Assembly: GCA_039908535.1 (NCBI GenBank)
Contig: JAMOAW010000037.1
Coordinates: 1-23,564 of the forward strand
DNA length: 23,564 bases
Reading direction: 5' to 3'
Source of the DNA: JAMOAW01 sp039908535
Lineage (GTDB): Bacteria; Pseudomonadota; Magnetococcia; Magnetococcales; JADFZT01
The notes under the pieces are model-generated. The model was not told the DNA's origin. It was given only the letters and a program-made list of their open reading frames with translations, and did no database searches. This document shows positions 15,879 to 23,564 of the stretch, piece after piece. Position 1 is the first letter of the stretch, and each line of letters starts with the position of its first letter. Made by a program: the position numbers and the translations under genes.

Positions 15879-17465
15879 TTAAATATACTCCTTTGTCTTC
15901 CGAAACAAGATATTTGGCCACTCTTTTATCGTCGTCTCCAAATGCCAAGCGTTACGGGCCATGAAAACTGGAGAGGTGTCGTGGTCGTCGGCCATAGCGA
16001 TTTGGTTGGCATCACCAAAGCGTTTCAACTCGCGATGGTCGTCAGCTTCGACCCAACGGGCGGTATATAACGAGGTGGCTTCAAAATGAACCTGAATGCC
16101 ATATTCAGTACGAATGCGATCGGCTAAAATTTCAAATTGCAAGCCACCCAAAACCCCAATAATCCAATCATTGCTCAGACGGGTTTTAAACACCCGCGCC
16201 GCCCCCTCCTCTCCCAACTGACGCAGGGTGCGTTCCAAATGTTTCACCTTCATGGGATCATCCGGGCGTACTTTACGCAATAACTCCGGAGCAAAGCTGG
16301 GAATTCCCTTGAATAAAAACTCCTCCCCTTCGGTAAAGGTATCGCCAATGCGCAAATTGCCATGGTTGGGAATCCCTAAAATATCGCCAGGCCATGCCTC
16401 GTCTACCAACTCCCGATCCTGGGCCAAAAAAGACATTGGGTTATGGACGTTAAAAATTTTGCCTGTGCGAACTTGACGCAACTTCATGCCACGCTGAAAA
16501 CGCCCCGAACAAATTCGAATAAACGCCACCCGATCCCGATGTTTGGGGTCCATGTTGGCTTGAATTTTAAAAACAAAGGCACTCACCTTCTCTTCGGTGG
16601 GAAAAATCAACCGCACCGTGGTGGGCTGCGGTCGCGGCGGCGGGGCAAAATCTTTTACACCGTTAATCAACTCCCGCACTCCAAAATTGTTTAAGGCACT
16701 GCCAAAAAATACCGGTGTCAAATGACCATTTAAATAGGCCTCGGTGTTAAAGGGTGGACACAACCCACGCACCATCTCCACCTCACTACGCAAATTGCGC
16801 ACCGCCTCGGCAGGCAATAGTTGGTCCAGCTTGGGGTCCGATAACCCCAAGCACACCTCCCCCACACCAAAATCCTGGCCCCCGCCCCGATCCATCATCA
16901 CCAACCTATCTTCTAATAAATTATAACACCCCAAAAAATCCCGACCCATGCCAATCGGCCAACTCGCTGGGGTGACCTCCAGAGCCAAGGTCTGCTCAAT
17001 CTCATCCAGCAAGGTAAAAGGATCCCGCCCATCGCGGTCCATTTTATTGATGAAGGTAATGATCGGCACATCCCGCAACCGACACACCTCAAACAGCTTG
17101 CGGGTTTGATTTTCAATCCCTTTGGCGGCATCAATCACCATCACCGCCGAATCTACCGCTGTCAGCGTCCGATAGGTATCTTCGCTAAAATCTTCATGAC
17201 CGGGGGTATCTAATAGGTTAAAACTGCGCCCACCATAATGAAAGGTCATGACCGAGGCACTCACCGAAATCCCCCGTTCCTGCTCCACCTTCATCCAGTC
17301 AGAGCGGGCCCGACGTCTCTGTCCCCGCGCCTTGACCTCGCCAGCCAACTGAATGGCCCCACCAAACAGCAATAATTTTTCGGTTAATGTGGTTTTACCC
17401 GCATCAGGGTGGGAAATAATGGCAAAGGTTCGTCTTTGCAATACCTGTTCTTCCAAACTGGCCAT
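15879..17465 (-). CDS. prfC: Peptide chain release factor 3
   Basis: RF3 is a translational GTPase that releases RF1 and RF2 from the ribosome after termination. The 528-residue product matches the family's length. The G1 motif is SHPDAGKTT (residues 18-26), followed by the GQRRRARSDWMKVEQERGIS switch, G3 DTPGHEDFSED and G4 NKMDRDGRDP. The C-terminal FGGLQFEI-type region appears here as GVLGGLQFEILADRI. AAGGAG lies upstream of the ATG at 17465 at a slightly long spacing of eleven bases. It is a housekeeping gene and forms the boundary between the accessory AlbA_2-ParA unit and the signalling genes. Confidence 0.97.
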   Translation of the reverse strand: MASLEEQVLQRRTFAIISHPDAGKTTLTEKLLLFGGAIQLAGEVKARGQRRRARSDWMKVEQERGISVSASVMTFHYGGRSFNLLDTPGHEDFSEDTYRTLTAVDSAVMVIDAAKGIENQTRKLFEVCRLRDVPIITFINKMDRDGRDPFTLLDEIEQTLALEVTPASWPIGMGRDFLGCYNLLEDRLVMMDRGGGQDFGVGEVCLGLSDPKLDQLLPAEAVRNLRSEVEMVRGLCPPFNTEAYLNGHLTPVFFGSALNNFGVRELINGVKDFAPPPRPQPTTVRLIFPTEEKVSAFVFKIQANMDPKHRDRVAFIRICSGRFQRGMKLRQVRTGKIFNVHNPMSFLAQDRELVDEAWPGDILGIPNHGNLRIGDTFTEGEEFLFKGIPSFAPELLRKVRPDDPMKVKHLERTLRQLGEEGAARVFKTRLSNDWIIGVLGGLQFEILADRIRTEYGIQVHFEATSLYTARWVEADDHRELKRFGDANQIAMADDHDTSPVFMARNAWHLETTIKEWPNILFRKTKEYI

Positions 17466-17521
17466 TAAGTGGCATACTCCTTAAAGTTAACTGAAATAAA
17501 AAAGATGACTATCCTGTCGAA

Positions 17522-18676
17522 TCATGTCACTTCTACCAAAGTGATGTCATCTTTCTGCTCCCCTTGGCCTCGAAATTGCGCCAAAATATCCAAAATGACC
17601 TCCAAAGAGGCCTCGGTTGCCACCACTTCTTGCAAAAAATTTAATAATCTTTCATCACCAAACCAATCCCCAGAAATGGATCTGGTCTCGACAATCCCGT
17701 CGGTGGCCACAAAAACATGGGTATCCCATTCAGGTGAAAAATTAATCTTATTCGCATGTAAAGAAATTTTATGGGTAATACCTAAAGGACAGGTACCGGA
17801 TTCTAGGTGATGACTCAAAATTTTACCATGAAATACATTCACATCTGGTAATGCGGCATTCCAAAGGCGCCCCTGATGACTCTCCAAATTTCGTTCTACA
17901 AAACAGGCTGCCAAAAACAGATGAATCGGTAATTGATCACAAAGCTGCCGATTGATCTCCTGGATAATATGTACGGCATCCTGTCCATTGCGCGTCATTG
18001 TATAAAATATTCCAGACACCAACGGTCCACACACCGCCGCCGCCAAACCGTGACCGGTGAAATCACCTACCAACAGATGATGAATCCCATCTGGACGTTT
18101 GGCCGCCAATACAAAATCCCCATTGCTCTTCTCCACCGGAGTCAGCAATAATCGCATTCGGGTTGCATCAAAATCAGAGTGGGAACGAAGCCGTATAAGG
18201 ACCTCTTCAACCAAATCACGTTCAAATATAAGGTGTTGATTTTTTGTGTATAATTTATTCATCAACAGGCGTACTGTCAAAACAGTGCGCACCCTCAAAA
18301 CCACCTCAAATTTATCAAATGGTTTGGTAATAAAATCTTGCGCACCAATTTTTAAGGCTTGATGTCGGATCTCTTTATCGGTCATGGCGGTGATCATCAA
18401 AACAGGAAGATAACCACTCTGTTCCAACTCTTTTAACTTTTCCAAAACTTGCATGCCATTTAAAAATGGCATATGATAATCTAATAAAACAATATCAAAT
18501 TTCTCCTCCCCGTACAAACGAATTGCCTCTCTTGGATCTGTTGTCGCGACAATCTCTCGATACCCATAACTTTTTAAAATCGTCTCCAAGAGGGTATTAT
18601 TGGCGACCTGATCATCGACAATTAGGATGCGGGCTTGGTGCAAATTCATACTAAAAATTGAATCATCCACGTCCAT
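17522..18676 (-). CDS. Response regulator with PP2C-type serine phosphatase output (RsbU/HsbR-like)
   Basis: The 384-residue protein has an N-terminal receiver domain: D21-D22 acidic pair, phosphoacceptor D66 in IVLLDYHMP, the TAMTD threonine region and TKPFD lysine. A linker of about 60 residues leads to a PP2C/SpoIIE phosphatase domain with VGDFTGHGLAAAV, FVATDGIVETRS and DDITLVEV, which carry the metal-binding aspartates. Such proteins dephosphorylate a STAS anti-sigma antagonist, and a STAS gene lies directly divergent. The related HsbR has an extra serine kinase domain at its C-terminus; this protein ends after the phosphatase. The ATG at 18676 has AAAGGA five bases upstream. It probably controls a sigma or anti-sigma switch in response to an upstream histidine kinase not in the window. 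Confidence 0.92.
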   Translation of the reverse strand: MDVDDSIFSMNLHQARILIVDDQVANNTLLETILKSYGYREIVATTDPREAIRLYGEEKFDIVLLDYHMPFLNGMQVLEKLKELEQSGYLPVLMITAMTDKEIRHQALKIGAQDFITKPFDKFEVVLRVRTVLTVRLLMNKLYTKNQHLIFERDLVEEVLIRLRSHSDFDATRMRLLLTPVEKSNGDFVLAAKRPDGIHHLLVGDFTGHGLAAAVCGPLVSGIFYTMTRNGQDAVHIIQEINRQLCDQLPIHLFLAACFVERNLESHQGRLWNAALPDVNVFHGKILSHHLESGTCPLGITHKISLHANKINFSPEWDTHVFVATDGIVETRSISGDWFGDERLLNFLQEVVATEASLEVILDILAQFRGQGEQKDDITLVEVT

Positions 18677-18700
18677 TTAAATCCTTTCCAAGGATTCAAC

Positions 18701-18729
18701 TTGAGAGCAACGCCAAATTCCCATATACT
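18701..18729 (+). promoter_or_regulatory. Sigma-70-type promoter of the STAS gene
   Basis: TTGAGA (18701-18706) and TATACT (18724-18729) are exactly 17 bases apart, each matching five of six consensus positions. Transcription from here would give a leader of about 48 bases before the STAS start, containing its AGGAG ribosome site. It is the best promoter match I found in the window. It lies in the divergent spacer shared with the response regulator-phosphatase gene, so expression of the two partners could be coordinated. Confidence 0.6.
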
Positions 18730-18783
18730 CATCTCTTTTTAAATAGAATCTTAAAAGCGAGACAGATCATTCAGGAGAAACAT

Positions 18784-19077
18784 ATGAGTATCATTGTAGA
18801 AAAAAAAACTGGCCATATTACGATAAAGATTCAAGAAAATTTTACCTATAAAATATTAAAAGAATTTAGAAACGCTTTTACACATGAAAGCAACGACAAT
18901 AAATTCACACTTGATATGGCCAGTGTTAAGTCCATGGACAGTGCCGCTCTCGGCATGCTCCTTCTCTTGCGAGAACATGCCGGAACAGAAAATATCGTCA
19001 CCATCGTCAACTGTAGAGATGAACTCAAAAAATTATTGAAAATTGCCAATTTCAGCCTGTTTTTCGATATCAAATAA
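18784..19077 (+). CDS. STAS-domain anti-sigma factor antagonist (HsbA/RsbV-like)
   Basis: The 97-residue protein is a lone STAS domain. The signature block is LDMASVKSMDSAALGML, with S53 at the position normally phosphorylated by an anti-sigma kinase and dephosphorylated by a PP2C phosphatase. The MDSAALGMLLLLREHA form is close to proteobacterial HsbA/CrsA antagonists. AGGAG (18773-18777) lies six bases before the ATG at 18784, so I prefer it over an in-frame start at 18658. It is divergent from the response regulator-PP2C gene, its likely phosphatase. The kinase that would complete the switch is not in the window. It ends only seven bases before the convergent acetolactate synthase-like gene. 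Confidence 0.9.
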   Translation: MSIIVEKKTGHITIKIQENFTYKILKEFRNAFTHESNDNKFTLDMASVKSMDSAALGMLLLLREHAGTENIVTIVNCRDELKKLLKIANFSLFFDIK

Positions 19078-19084
19078 AGTCATT

Positions 19085-20746
19085 TTACAACAAACACACC
19101 TTCGAGGCCAACTCCTGACTCAGCCGTTTATTCTCTCGATAATCAACGGCCAAATCTATTAAATGTACCCCAGAGGTATGTAGACAATGGGTTAACAGAG
19201 GGAGGAAATCCGAAGTTTTTTCCACCCGATGGCCAATCGCCCCATAACTTTGGGCATAACACACAAAGTCAGGATTGCCAAAATCTAAACCAAAATCGGC
19301 CAAATTCATCTCGGCTTGTTTCCATTTAATCATGCCATAACCCGCATCATTCAACACCACCACGGTTAAATCCAACTTAAGCCGCACGGCGGTCTCCAAC
19401 TCCTGAGAGTTCATCATAAACCCACCATCGCCGCACACGGCCACCACTTTGCGTTGCGGTAAAGCAATTTTGGCCCCAATGGCCGAAGGCAAACCCGCCC
19501 CCATGGTCGCTAACGCATTATCTAACAAAACGGTATTGGGCCGATAAGCGGGATAGTTGCGCGCCACCCAAATTTTATACATACCATTGTCCAAGGCCAA
19601 AATACCATCCTCTGGCATGGCTCGGCGCAAATCCGCCACAAAACGTTGCGGTAAAATCGGAAACAAGTCCGAGTCGCTCCCTTGTGCAATGTGCTTTTGG
19701 GTCTCTTCTCGAACCCGATAAAAATGGGAAAAATCCCAATTGGGTGATGGGACGATATGTTTTGTCATCCAGCTTATCGAATAGGAGATATCCCCCACCA
19801 CTTCCAGATCGGGAAAATAGACATCGTCCACCTGGGCGGGGGAAAAATTAACGTGGATCACTTGGGTTGGATTGTCAAAGCCCATTAATGTAGGTGGTTT
19901 TTCGGTTACGTCGTGGCCGACAGTCACAATCAAATCGGCCCGATCCACCGCGCAATGCAGATAATCCCCCTGGGTCAAGGCGGCGGTCCCCAAATATTGA
20001 GCAGACCGCTCATCCAACACCCCCTTCCCCATTTGGGTGCAGAAAAAGGGTATAGAGGTCTTTTCCACAAAGGCCGCTAAACTTTGGGAAACGTGGCCAC
20101 GATTGGCCCCGCTGGCCACCATCAAAAGCGGAGAACGGGCGGCTTGAATCATCCGAATGGCCGACTCCAAAGCATGGGCATGCGCCACCGGTGACCGCAC
20201 TCGCACTTTGGGCAGCGGATGTAAAACGCTCTCTTCACGGGCGATATCTTCGGGCAGTTCCAAATGGGATACCCCAGGACGTTCTGATTCCGCCCGTTTA
20301 AAGGCTTCACGAACCAAGGATGGAATTTTATTGCCCGATGGTACCTGAATCGCCATTTTCGTCAATGGTGCGAAGGTCGCCACCACATCAATAATTTGAA
20401 ACTGTCCCTGTTTGCTGGTTTTAATCGGCTTTTGACCGGTAAGAACCACCATGGGCATCCCACCCAATTGGGCAAAAGCCACCCCAGTCACCAAATTGGT
20501 GGCCCCAGGTCCCAACGTCGATAGAGCCACTGCCGCCTCTCCTGTCAAACGTCCAAAAGTGGCCGCCATAAAAGCCGCTGCTTGTTCGTGACGGGTGACC
20601 ACCAATTTTATCCGCGACTTGCGCAACGACTCCAAAAAATCCAAATTTTCCTCGCCAGGGATGCCGAATACAAAGGAGACCCCCTCCGCTTCCAAACAGG
20701 AGACCAGTAAATCGGATACCGTGCGATTATTCAAAGATAAACTCAT
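19085..20746 (-). CDS. Acetolactate synthase-like thiamine diphosphate enzyme
   Basis: The 553-residue protein is a three-domain ThDP-dependent decarboxylase. The N-terminal pyrimidine-binding domain has the catalytic glutamate E54 in RHEQAAAFMA and the LGPGATNLVTG loop. The central domain follows, and the C-terminal domain carries the GDGGFMMNSQELET motif with the VVVLND asparagine for Mg-ThDP. Overall it looks like the large subunit of acetolactate synthase, joining two pyruvates. No regulatory small subunit (ilvH/ilvN) lies nearby, so a catabolic AlsS-like role or another alpha-keto-acid reaction is possible. AAGGA lies seven bases before the ATG at 20746. Substrate should be treated as inferred. 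Confidence 0.8.
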   Translation of the reverse strand: MSLSLNNRTVSDLLVSCLEAEGVSFVFGIPGEENLDFLESLRKSRIKLVVTRHEQAAAFMAATFGRLTGEAAVALSTLGPGATNLVTGVAFAQLGGMPMVVLTGQKPIKTSKQGQFQIIDVVATFAPLTKMAIQVPSGNKIPSLVREAFKRAESERPGVSHLELPEDIAREESVLHPLPKVRVRSPVAHAHALESAIRMIQAARSPLLMVASGANRGHVSQSLAAFVEKTSIPFFCTQMGKGVLDERSAQYLGTAALTQGDYLHCAVDRADLIVTVGHDVTEKPPTLMGFDNPTQVIHVNFSPAQVDDVYFPDLEVVGDISYSISWMTKHIVPSPNWDFSHFYRVREETQKHIAQGSDSDLFPILPQRFVADLRRAMPEDGILALDNGMYKIWVARNYPAYRPNTVLLDNALATMGAGLPSAIGAKIALPQRKVVAVCGDGGFMMNSQELETAVRLKLDLTVVVLNDAGYGMIKWKQAEMNLADFGLDFGNPDFVCYAQSYGAIGHRVEKTSDFLPLLTHCLHTSGVHLIDLAVDYRENKRLSQELASKVCLL

Positions 20747-20984
20747 GGGTCATTCCTTCTTGAAAGCGGTAGATCAAACCAAAAGACTACCAAATGAAAA
20801 CAATGATTCATATCTTTACATATGCCTATTCGTCCGTTAACATAAAATTTCAAAATCAATCTAAAGGAAGAGCTATGCGCAGATCTTGACTAAACATACA
20901 CGCAAACCTTCTCCAAGTCACCCTTTTGGCTTATAGACTTTTTTTAACCTTAGAAACATCACACAGAAACCCTATGGACAAACA

Positions 20985-23408
20985 ATGAAACTACAAACCA
21001 AAACCCAATGGATCCCAACAGCCGTTTTGGTGGTTATTTTTCTAACCATAGGTTTGCTTTTTTTCTTTTTGATGCAAAACTATTCCCAAAAAAACCACCA
21101 CAACACGTTAAGTCACCTTATTCGTTCCGAAAGCCAAAAAATGGCAACGGTTTTGGAAATTCTTACCGCCTCCCAATCCCCAGCTCTGGCCCAACAGGCC
21201 CTACAAAAAGGAGACGTTAAACCAGCCCAAAAAATCGTCCAAAACCTCTCCAGTCTGGGTTTAAGTCGCGTCATCTTTGCCAACAAGGAGGCCAAGCCTC
21301 TCTATCCAGAAGAGGCCAAATTGTCTTCGGAACTCACAAATCTTTTACTCAAAGAGAGAACGGTTCACGTCGTAGAATTACAGCACAATATAATCGCCTT
21401 TGCGCCCATCCTCCAGGATAAGTCACGAATTGGTTTCCTTTTATTTTTTGTAGAAATCCCCCAAACTTTACAGGAAATGGCCACGCATGTTCTAAACGAT
21501 TCCGATTCATCCCCCCTTAAATCTTCCTCCTCTCCGAAGATCACCCAACATTTAACCGAGACCCAAGCCAATACCCAAGCCGATGAAAAGGCGATGCTGA
21601 GTAATATTATCCTCATTTTAGGGGTCATCTTAATCATTGGTTTAGGGGCCATCTTTTTTATATTGCGTTTTGTTTCCCTGAATATTTTGCGTCCAATTCA
21701 ACATATCACTTCCTCCGTGGATACCATTTCAGAAGGTCATTTAACCCATCGAATTCAAATTCCAACGAATCCCGACGAAATGTATCAATTAGCAGATCAT
21801 GTCAATCACATGACAGACGGTTTAATTCGCACGGTGAGCTTGGTCCGTCTACAATCAGAGACCAATCAAGCCATCTCCACCGGTTTGCGAGCGGCAACGC
21901 TTCATTTAAAAGAGGAATCCAATTTTATCCAAAACATTGCCCATAATACGGTCTCGGAGAACGATAAGGTGGACAACGAAACCAGGGCATTGGTGGGCCA
22001 AATTGAACAAATCTCGGCAAATATGTCTGCCGTCAAAACGAGCGTCGATCAACTTTCTCAAAGCATTGAGGCCACTGCAATTGAAGCGGGAAACACCAGC
22101 ACAAACGTCTATACCGTGGCTTCAGCCGCCGAAGAGATGAGTGCCAACATTGAAGGAGTTAACGAAAATCTCGATCAGGTGCGTCAATCTGTTGCCTCAG
22201 TCTCCACCTCTCTCAATGAATTGACCAAATCCTTTGTCGGGGTACGGCAAAGGTGTCAAAACGCCACCAAGGAGACCTCCTACGCCCTGCAATTGGTGGA
22301 AGAGAACGACCGCATCATGAAAAATCTCGCCGACTCCGCTGGCAAAATCGGCGGTGTCATTGAGATTATCAACAACATCGCCAAGCAGACCAGTCTGCTC
22401 TCTCTAAACGCCGCTATTGAGGCCGCTGGAGCGGGCGACAAGGGGGCAGGATTTGCCGTGGTGGCAGGAGAGGTAAAAGATCTGGCCCGGCAAACCGCCG
22501 AAGCTACGCGCGAGATCACCCGCACCATCGCTGAAATTCAATCCCATTCTCAAAGTGCGATTCAGGCGGTACAAGGGGTTTCCCAAGGGTTCGAGCGTAT
22601 CAATCTTTCCAATCAAGAGATTGCCAATGCGGTCCACGCCCAGGATTTAACCGTGCGTGGCATTGCCAAGGCCATGGCTGGTGTCTCTGATGCCACCGAA
22701 GAGGTTACCCGCAACGCCCAAGAGATGGGCTTGGCCTCTCAAGATGTCTCCCGCTCGGCCATTGAGGCCTCCCAATCCACGCAACAAATAGCTCTTTTAG
22801 CTACCGAAGCCGCCACCGCAGCTCAGCGTCTGGCCCAGGAGGGAGAAGAGGCGCGGAAGCGTATGACAGAAATTAATGAACTGGGCCAAACCATTCTGGC
22901 GGCCTTTATTGAAGTACAAAAACGCGGCGTGCGTACCTTGGATCGGATCCAAATTATAAACGGTTGGATCGGTCAATCCAACATGCTCACCGAGGTGATT
23001 CATAACACCAGTATCGCCATGGATCAAGCGATTAACGGATTCCAAATCGGCACCCCACCTTTCGATATTCAACGAGTAAAAATGCTTCATATTCAATGGC
23101 TTGGTAATTTAAAACAAGATATCCATGGGGGGGATCGCTTTGATGAAAATGTGGTGATGAATCACCATGAATGCGAATTAGGAAAATGGTTTGACACCCA
23201 AGGCAAAGAGCAATTCGGCCATCTCCCTCTTTTTACCGAATTGGGCCAAGTCCACCAAGAAATCCATACCGTTGGCACCCAAGCCCTGCAACTGGGGCGC
23301 AGGGGAGAGATAAGCGCGGCCTCTGACACATTCGATAAGTTAAATACAATTCGGGCGCAATTGTTTGAAAAATTGGATCAACTTTATTTAGAGATTGTGG
23401 TGCAATAG
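20985..23408 (+). CDS. Methyl-accepting chemotaxis protein with C-terminal CZB zinc-binding domain
   Basis: The 807-residue chemoreceptor has a first membrane segment at about 10-30, a periplasmic domain of about 170 residues with no family I recognise, and a second membrane segment at about 205-230. A HAMP linker (LRPIQHITSSVDTISEGHL) and a long coiled-coil signalling domain follow. The CheA/CheW-contacting tip is at about 464-500 (SLLSLNAAIEAAGAGDKGAG, then FAVVAGEV). A CZB domain closes the protein with a full 3His-1Cys zinc set: H702, C730 in HHECELGKW, and H757 and H761 in HQEIH. CZB domains on chemoreceptors are linked to zinc and hypochlorous acid sensing. The start has only a weak GGAC ribosome site. 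It appears to be a single-gene unit. Confidence 0.95.
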   Translation: MKLQTKTQWIPTAVLVVIFLTIGLLFFFLMQNYSQKNHHNTLSHLIRSESQKMATVLEILTASQSPALAQQALQKGDVKPAQKIVQNLSSLGLSRVIFANKEAKPLYPEEAKLSSELTNLLLKERTVHVVELQHNIIAFAPILQDKSRIGFLLFFVEIPQTLQEMATHVLNDSDSSPLKSSSSPKITQHLTETQANTQADEKAMLSNIILILGVILIIGLGAIFFILRFVSLNILRPIQHITSSVDTISEGHLTHRIQIPTNPDEMYQLADHVNHMTDGLIRTVSLVRLQSETNQAISTGLRAATLHLKEESNFIQNIAHNTVSENDKVDNETRALVGQIEQISANMSAVKTSVDQLSQSIEATAIEAGNTSTNVYTVASAAEEMSANIEGVNENLDQVRQSVASVSTSLNELTKSFVGVRQRCQNATKETSYALQLVEENDRIMKNLADSAGKIGGVIEIINNIAKQTSLLSLNAAIEAAGAGDKGAGFAVVAGEVKDLARQTAEATREITRTIAEIQSHSQSAIQAVQGVSQGFERINLSNQEIANAVHAQDLTVRGIAKAMAGVSDATEEVTRNAQEMGLASQDVSRSAIEASQSTQQIALLATEAATAAQRLAQEGEEARKRMTEINELGQTILAAFIEVQKRGVRTLDRIQIINGWIGQSNMLTEVIHNTSIAMDQAINGFQIGTPPFDIQRVKMLHIQWLGNLKQDIHGGDRFDENVVMNHHECELGKWFDTQGKEQFGHLPLFTELGQVHQEIHTVGTQALQLGRRGEISAASDTFDKLNTIRAQLFEKLDQLYLEIVVQ

Positions 23409-23474
23409 TTTTTTTGTACGTATCCTTTTACCTCTAATACCAATTTGCGTTCAATAAAGTATTATTGGAGGGGT

Positions 23475-23523
23475 CCGGGGAGCGTCACGCTCCCCGGCGG
23501 AGGTTTGGAGGCAGAGCCTCCAA
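23475..23523. repeat. Pair of adjacent perfect GC-rich hairpins downstream of the chemoreceptor gene
   Basis: The first hairpin is a 10-bp perfect stem (23475-23484 with 23488-23497) around a TCA loop. The second is an 8-bp perfect stem (23505-23512 with 23516-23523) around an AGA loop. They are separated by seven bases. Neither is followed by a clean T run, so simple intrinsic termination is uncertain, though they could protect or end the chemoreceptor mRNA. Twin GC-rich hairpins ending in TTGGAGGC...GCCTCCAA recur as dispersed repeats in several proteobacterial genomes, so a REP-like element is the likeliest reading. Confidence 0.6.
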
Positions 23524-23527
23524 GGTG

Positions 23528-23564
23528 TTGCTTTTGACTTTGCTTTTGACTTTGCTTTTGACTT
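23528..23564. repeat. 12-bp tandem repeat at the window edge (three copies, TTGCTTTTGACT)
   Basis: The unit TTGCTTTTGACT occurs three times in perfect tandem from 23528 to 23563, plus one further matching base, and then the window ends. Within each unit, TTGCTT and TTGACT are near-copies, so the array has a 6-base sub-period. The full length cannot be seen. It starts four bases after the paired hairpins. No reading frame of note covers it. It is probably a low-complexity intergenic array prone to copy-number change. Confidence 0.75.

Noticed and set aside
20747..20984. Divergent spacer between the acetolactate synthase-like gene and the chemoreceptor gene, including TTGACT at 20886 and a sigma-28 possibility.
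   Set aside because: No -10 sits at proper distance from TTGACT, and no TAAA-N15-GCCGATAA-like site could be found. A four-codon frame at 20875 is too short to support. I see no other feature there.
23409..23425. T-rich stretch just after the chemoreceptor stop as an intrinsic terminator.
   Set aside because: The only stem before it is about three base pairs (TTG...CAA), too weak for a Rho-independent terminator.

Overview
The window reads as a chromosomal segment of a Gram-negative proteobacterium of moderate GC. It carries a lipopolysaccharide (LPS) core heptose pathway, an LpxL-type lipid A acyltransferase, release factor 3 and a large membrane chemoreceptor. The exact lineage cannot be fixed from the sequence. 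Some features, such as a CZB-domain chemoreceptor and paired GC-rich hairpins beside a short-period tandem repeat, would suit a magnetotactic-type or other environmental proteobacterium, but that is only a guess.

Region 1 (about 234-13596) is an LPS inner/outer core cluster. The genes gmhA, hldE and hldD make ADP-heptose. waaF, waaC and a waaQ-like gene are heptosyltransferases (GT9). An LpxL/HtrB-type acyltransferase acylates lipid A. A WaaG-like GT4, a GT2, a reverse-strand GT4 and a WaaE/KdtX-like GT2 extend the core, and a zinc-ribbon SAM methyltransferase sits among them. Several genes overlap by a few bases, as expected in an operon. The hldE kinase domain appears damaged at its N-terminus.

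The LPS cluster is interrupted at about 5200-6390 by two nested toxin-antitoxin remnants. The first is a VapB/DUF2281-like antitoxin followed by a PIN toxin cut down to 39 codons. The second is an apparently intact HepT (HEPN) / MntA (nucleotidyltransferase) pair, which begins inside the PIN remnant. A palindrome of the form ATTCCC-N8-GGGAAT marks the upstream edge.

Region 2 (about 13626-15833, minus strand) is an accessory two-gene unit: an AlbA_2/HATPase_c_4 (COG2865-like) protein followed, with a 4-base overlap, by a ParA-like ATPase. The first gene is split by one extra base in a run of six Gs. This unit is the best candidate in the window for an uncharacterised system.

Region 3 (about 15879-23408) holds prfC, a response regulator-PP2C phosphatase divergent from a STAS-domain anti-sigma antagonist (an HsbR/HsbA- or RsbU/RsbV-like partner switch), a stand-alone acetolactate synthase-like ThDP enzyme, and a chemoreceptor with a complete 3His-1Cys CZB zinc site. 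The window ends in two adjacent perfect hairpins and a 12-bp tandem repeat that runs off the edge. I saw no tRNA, rRNA, CRISPR array, transposase or integrase.
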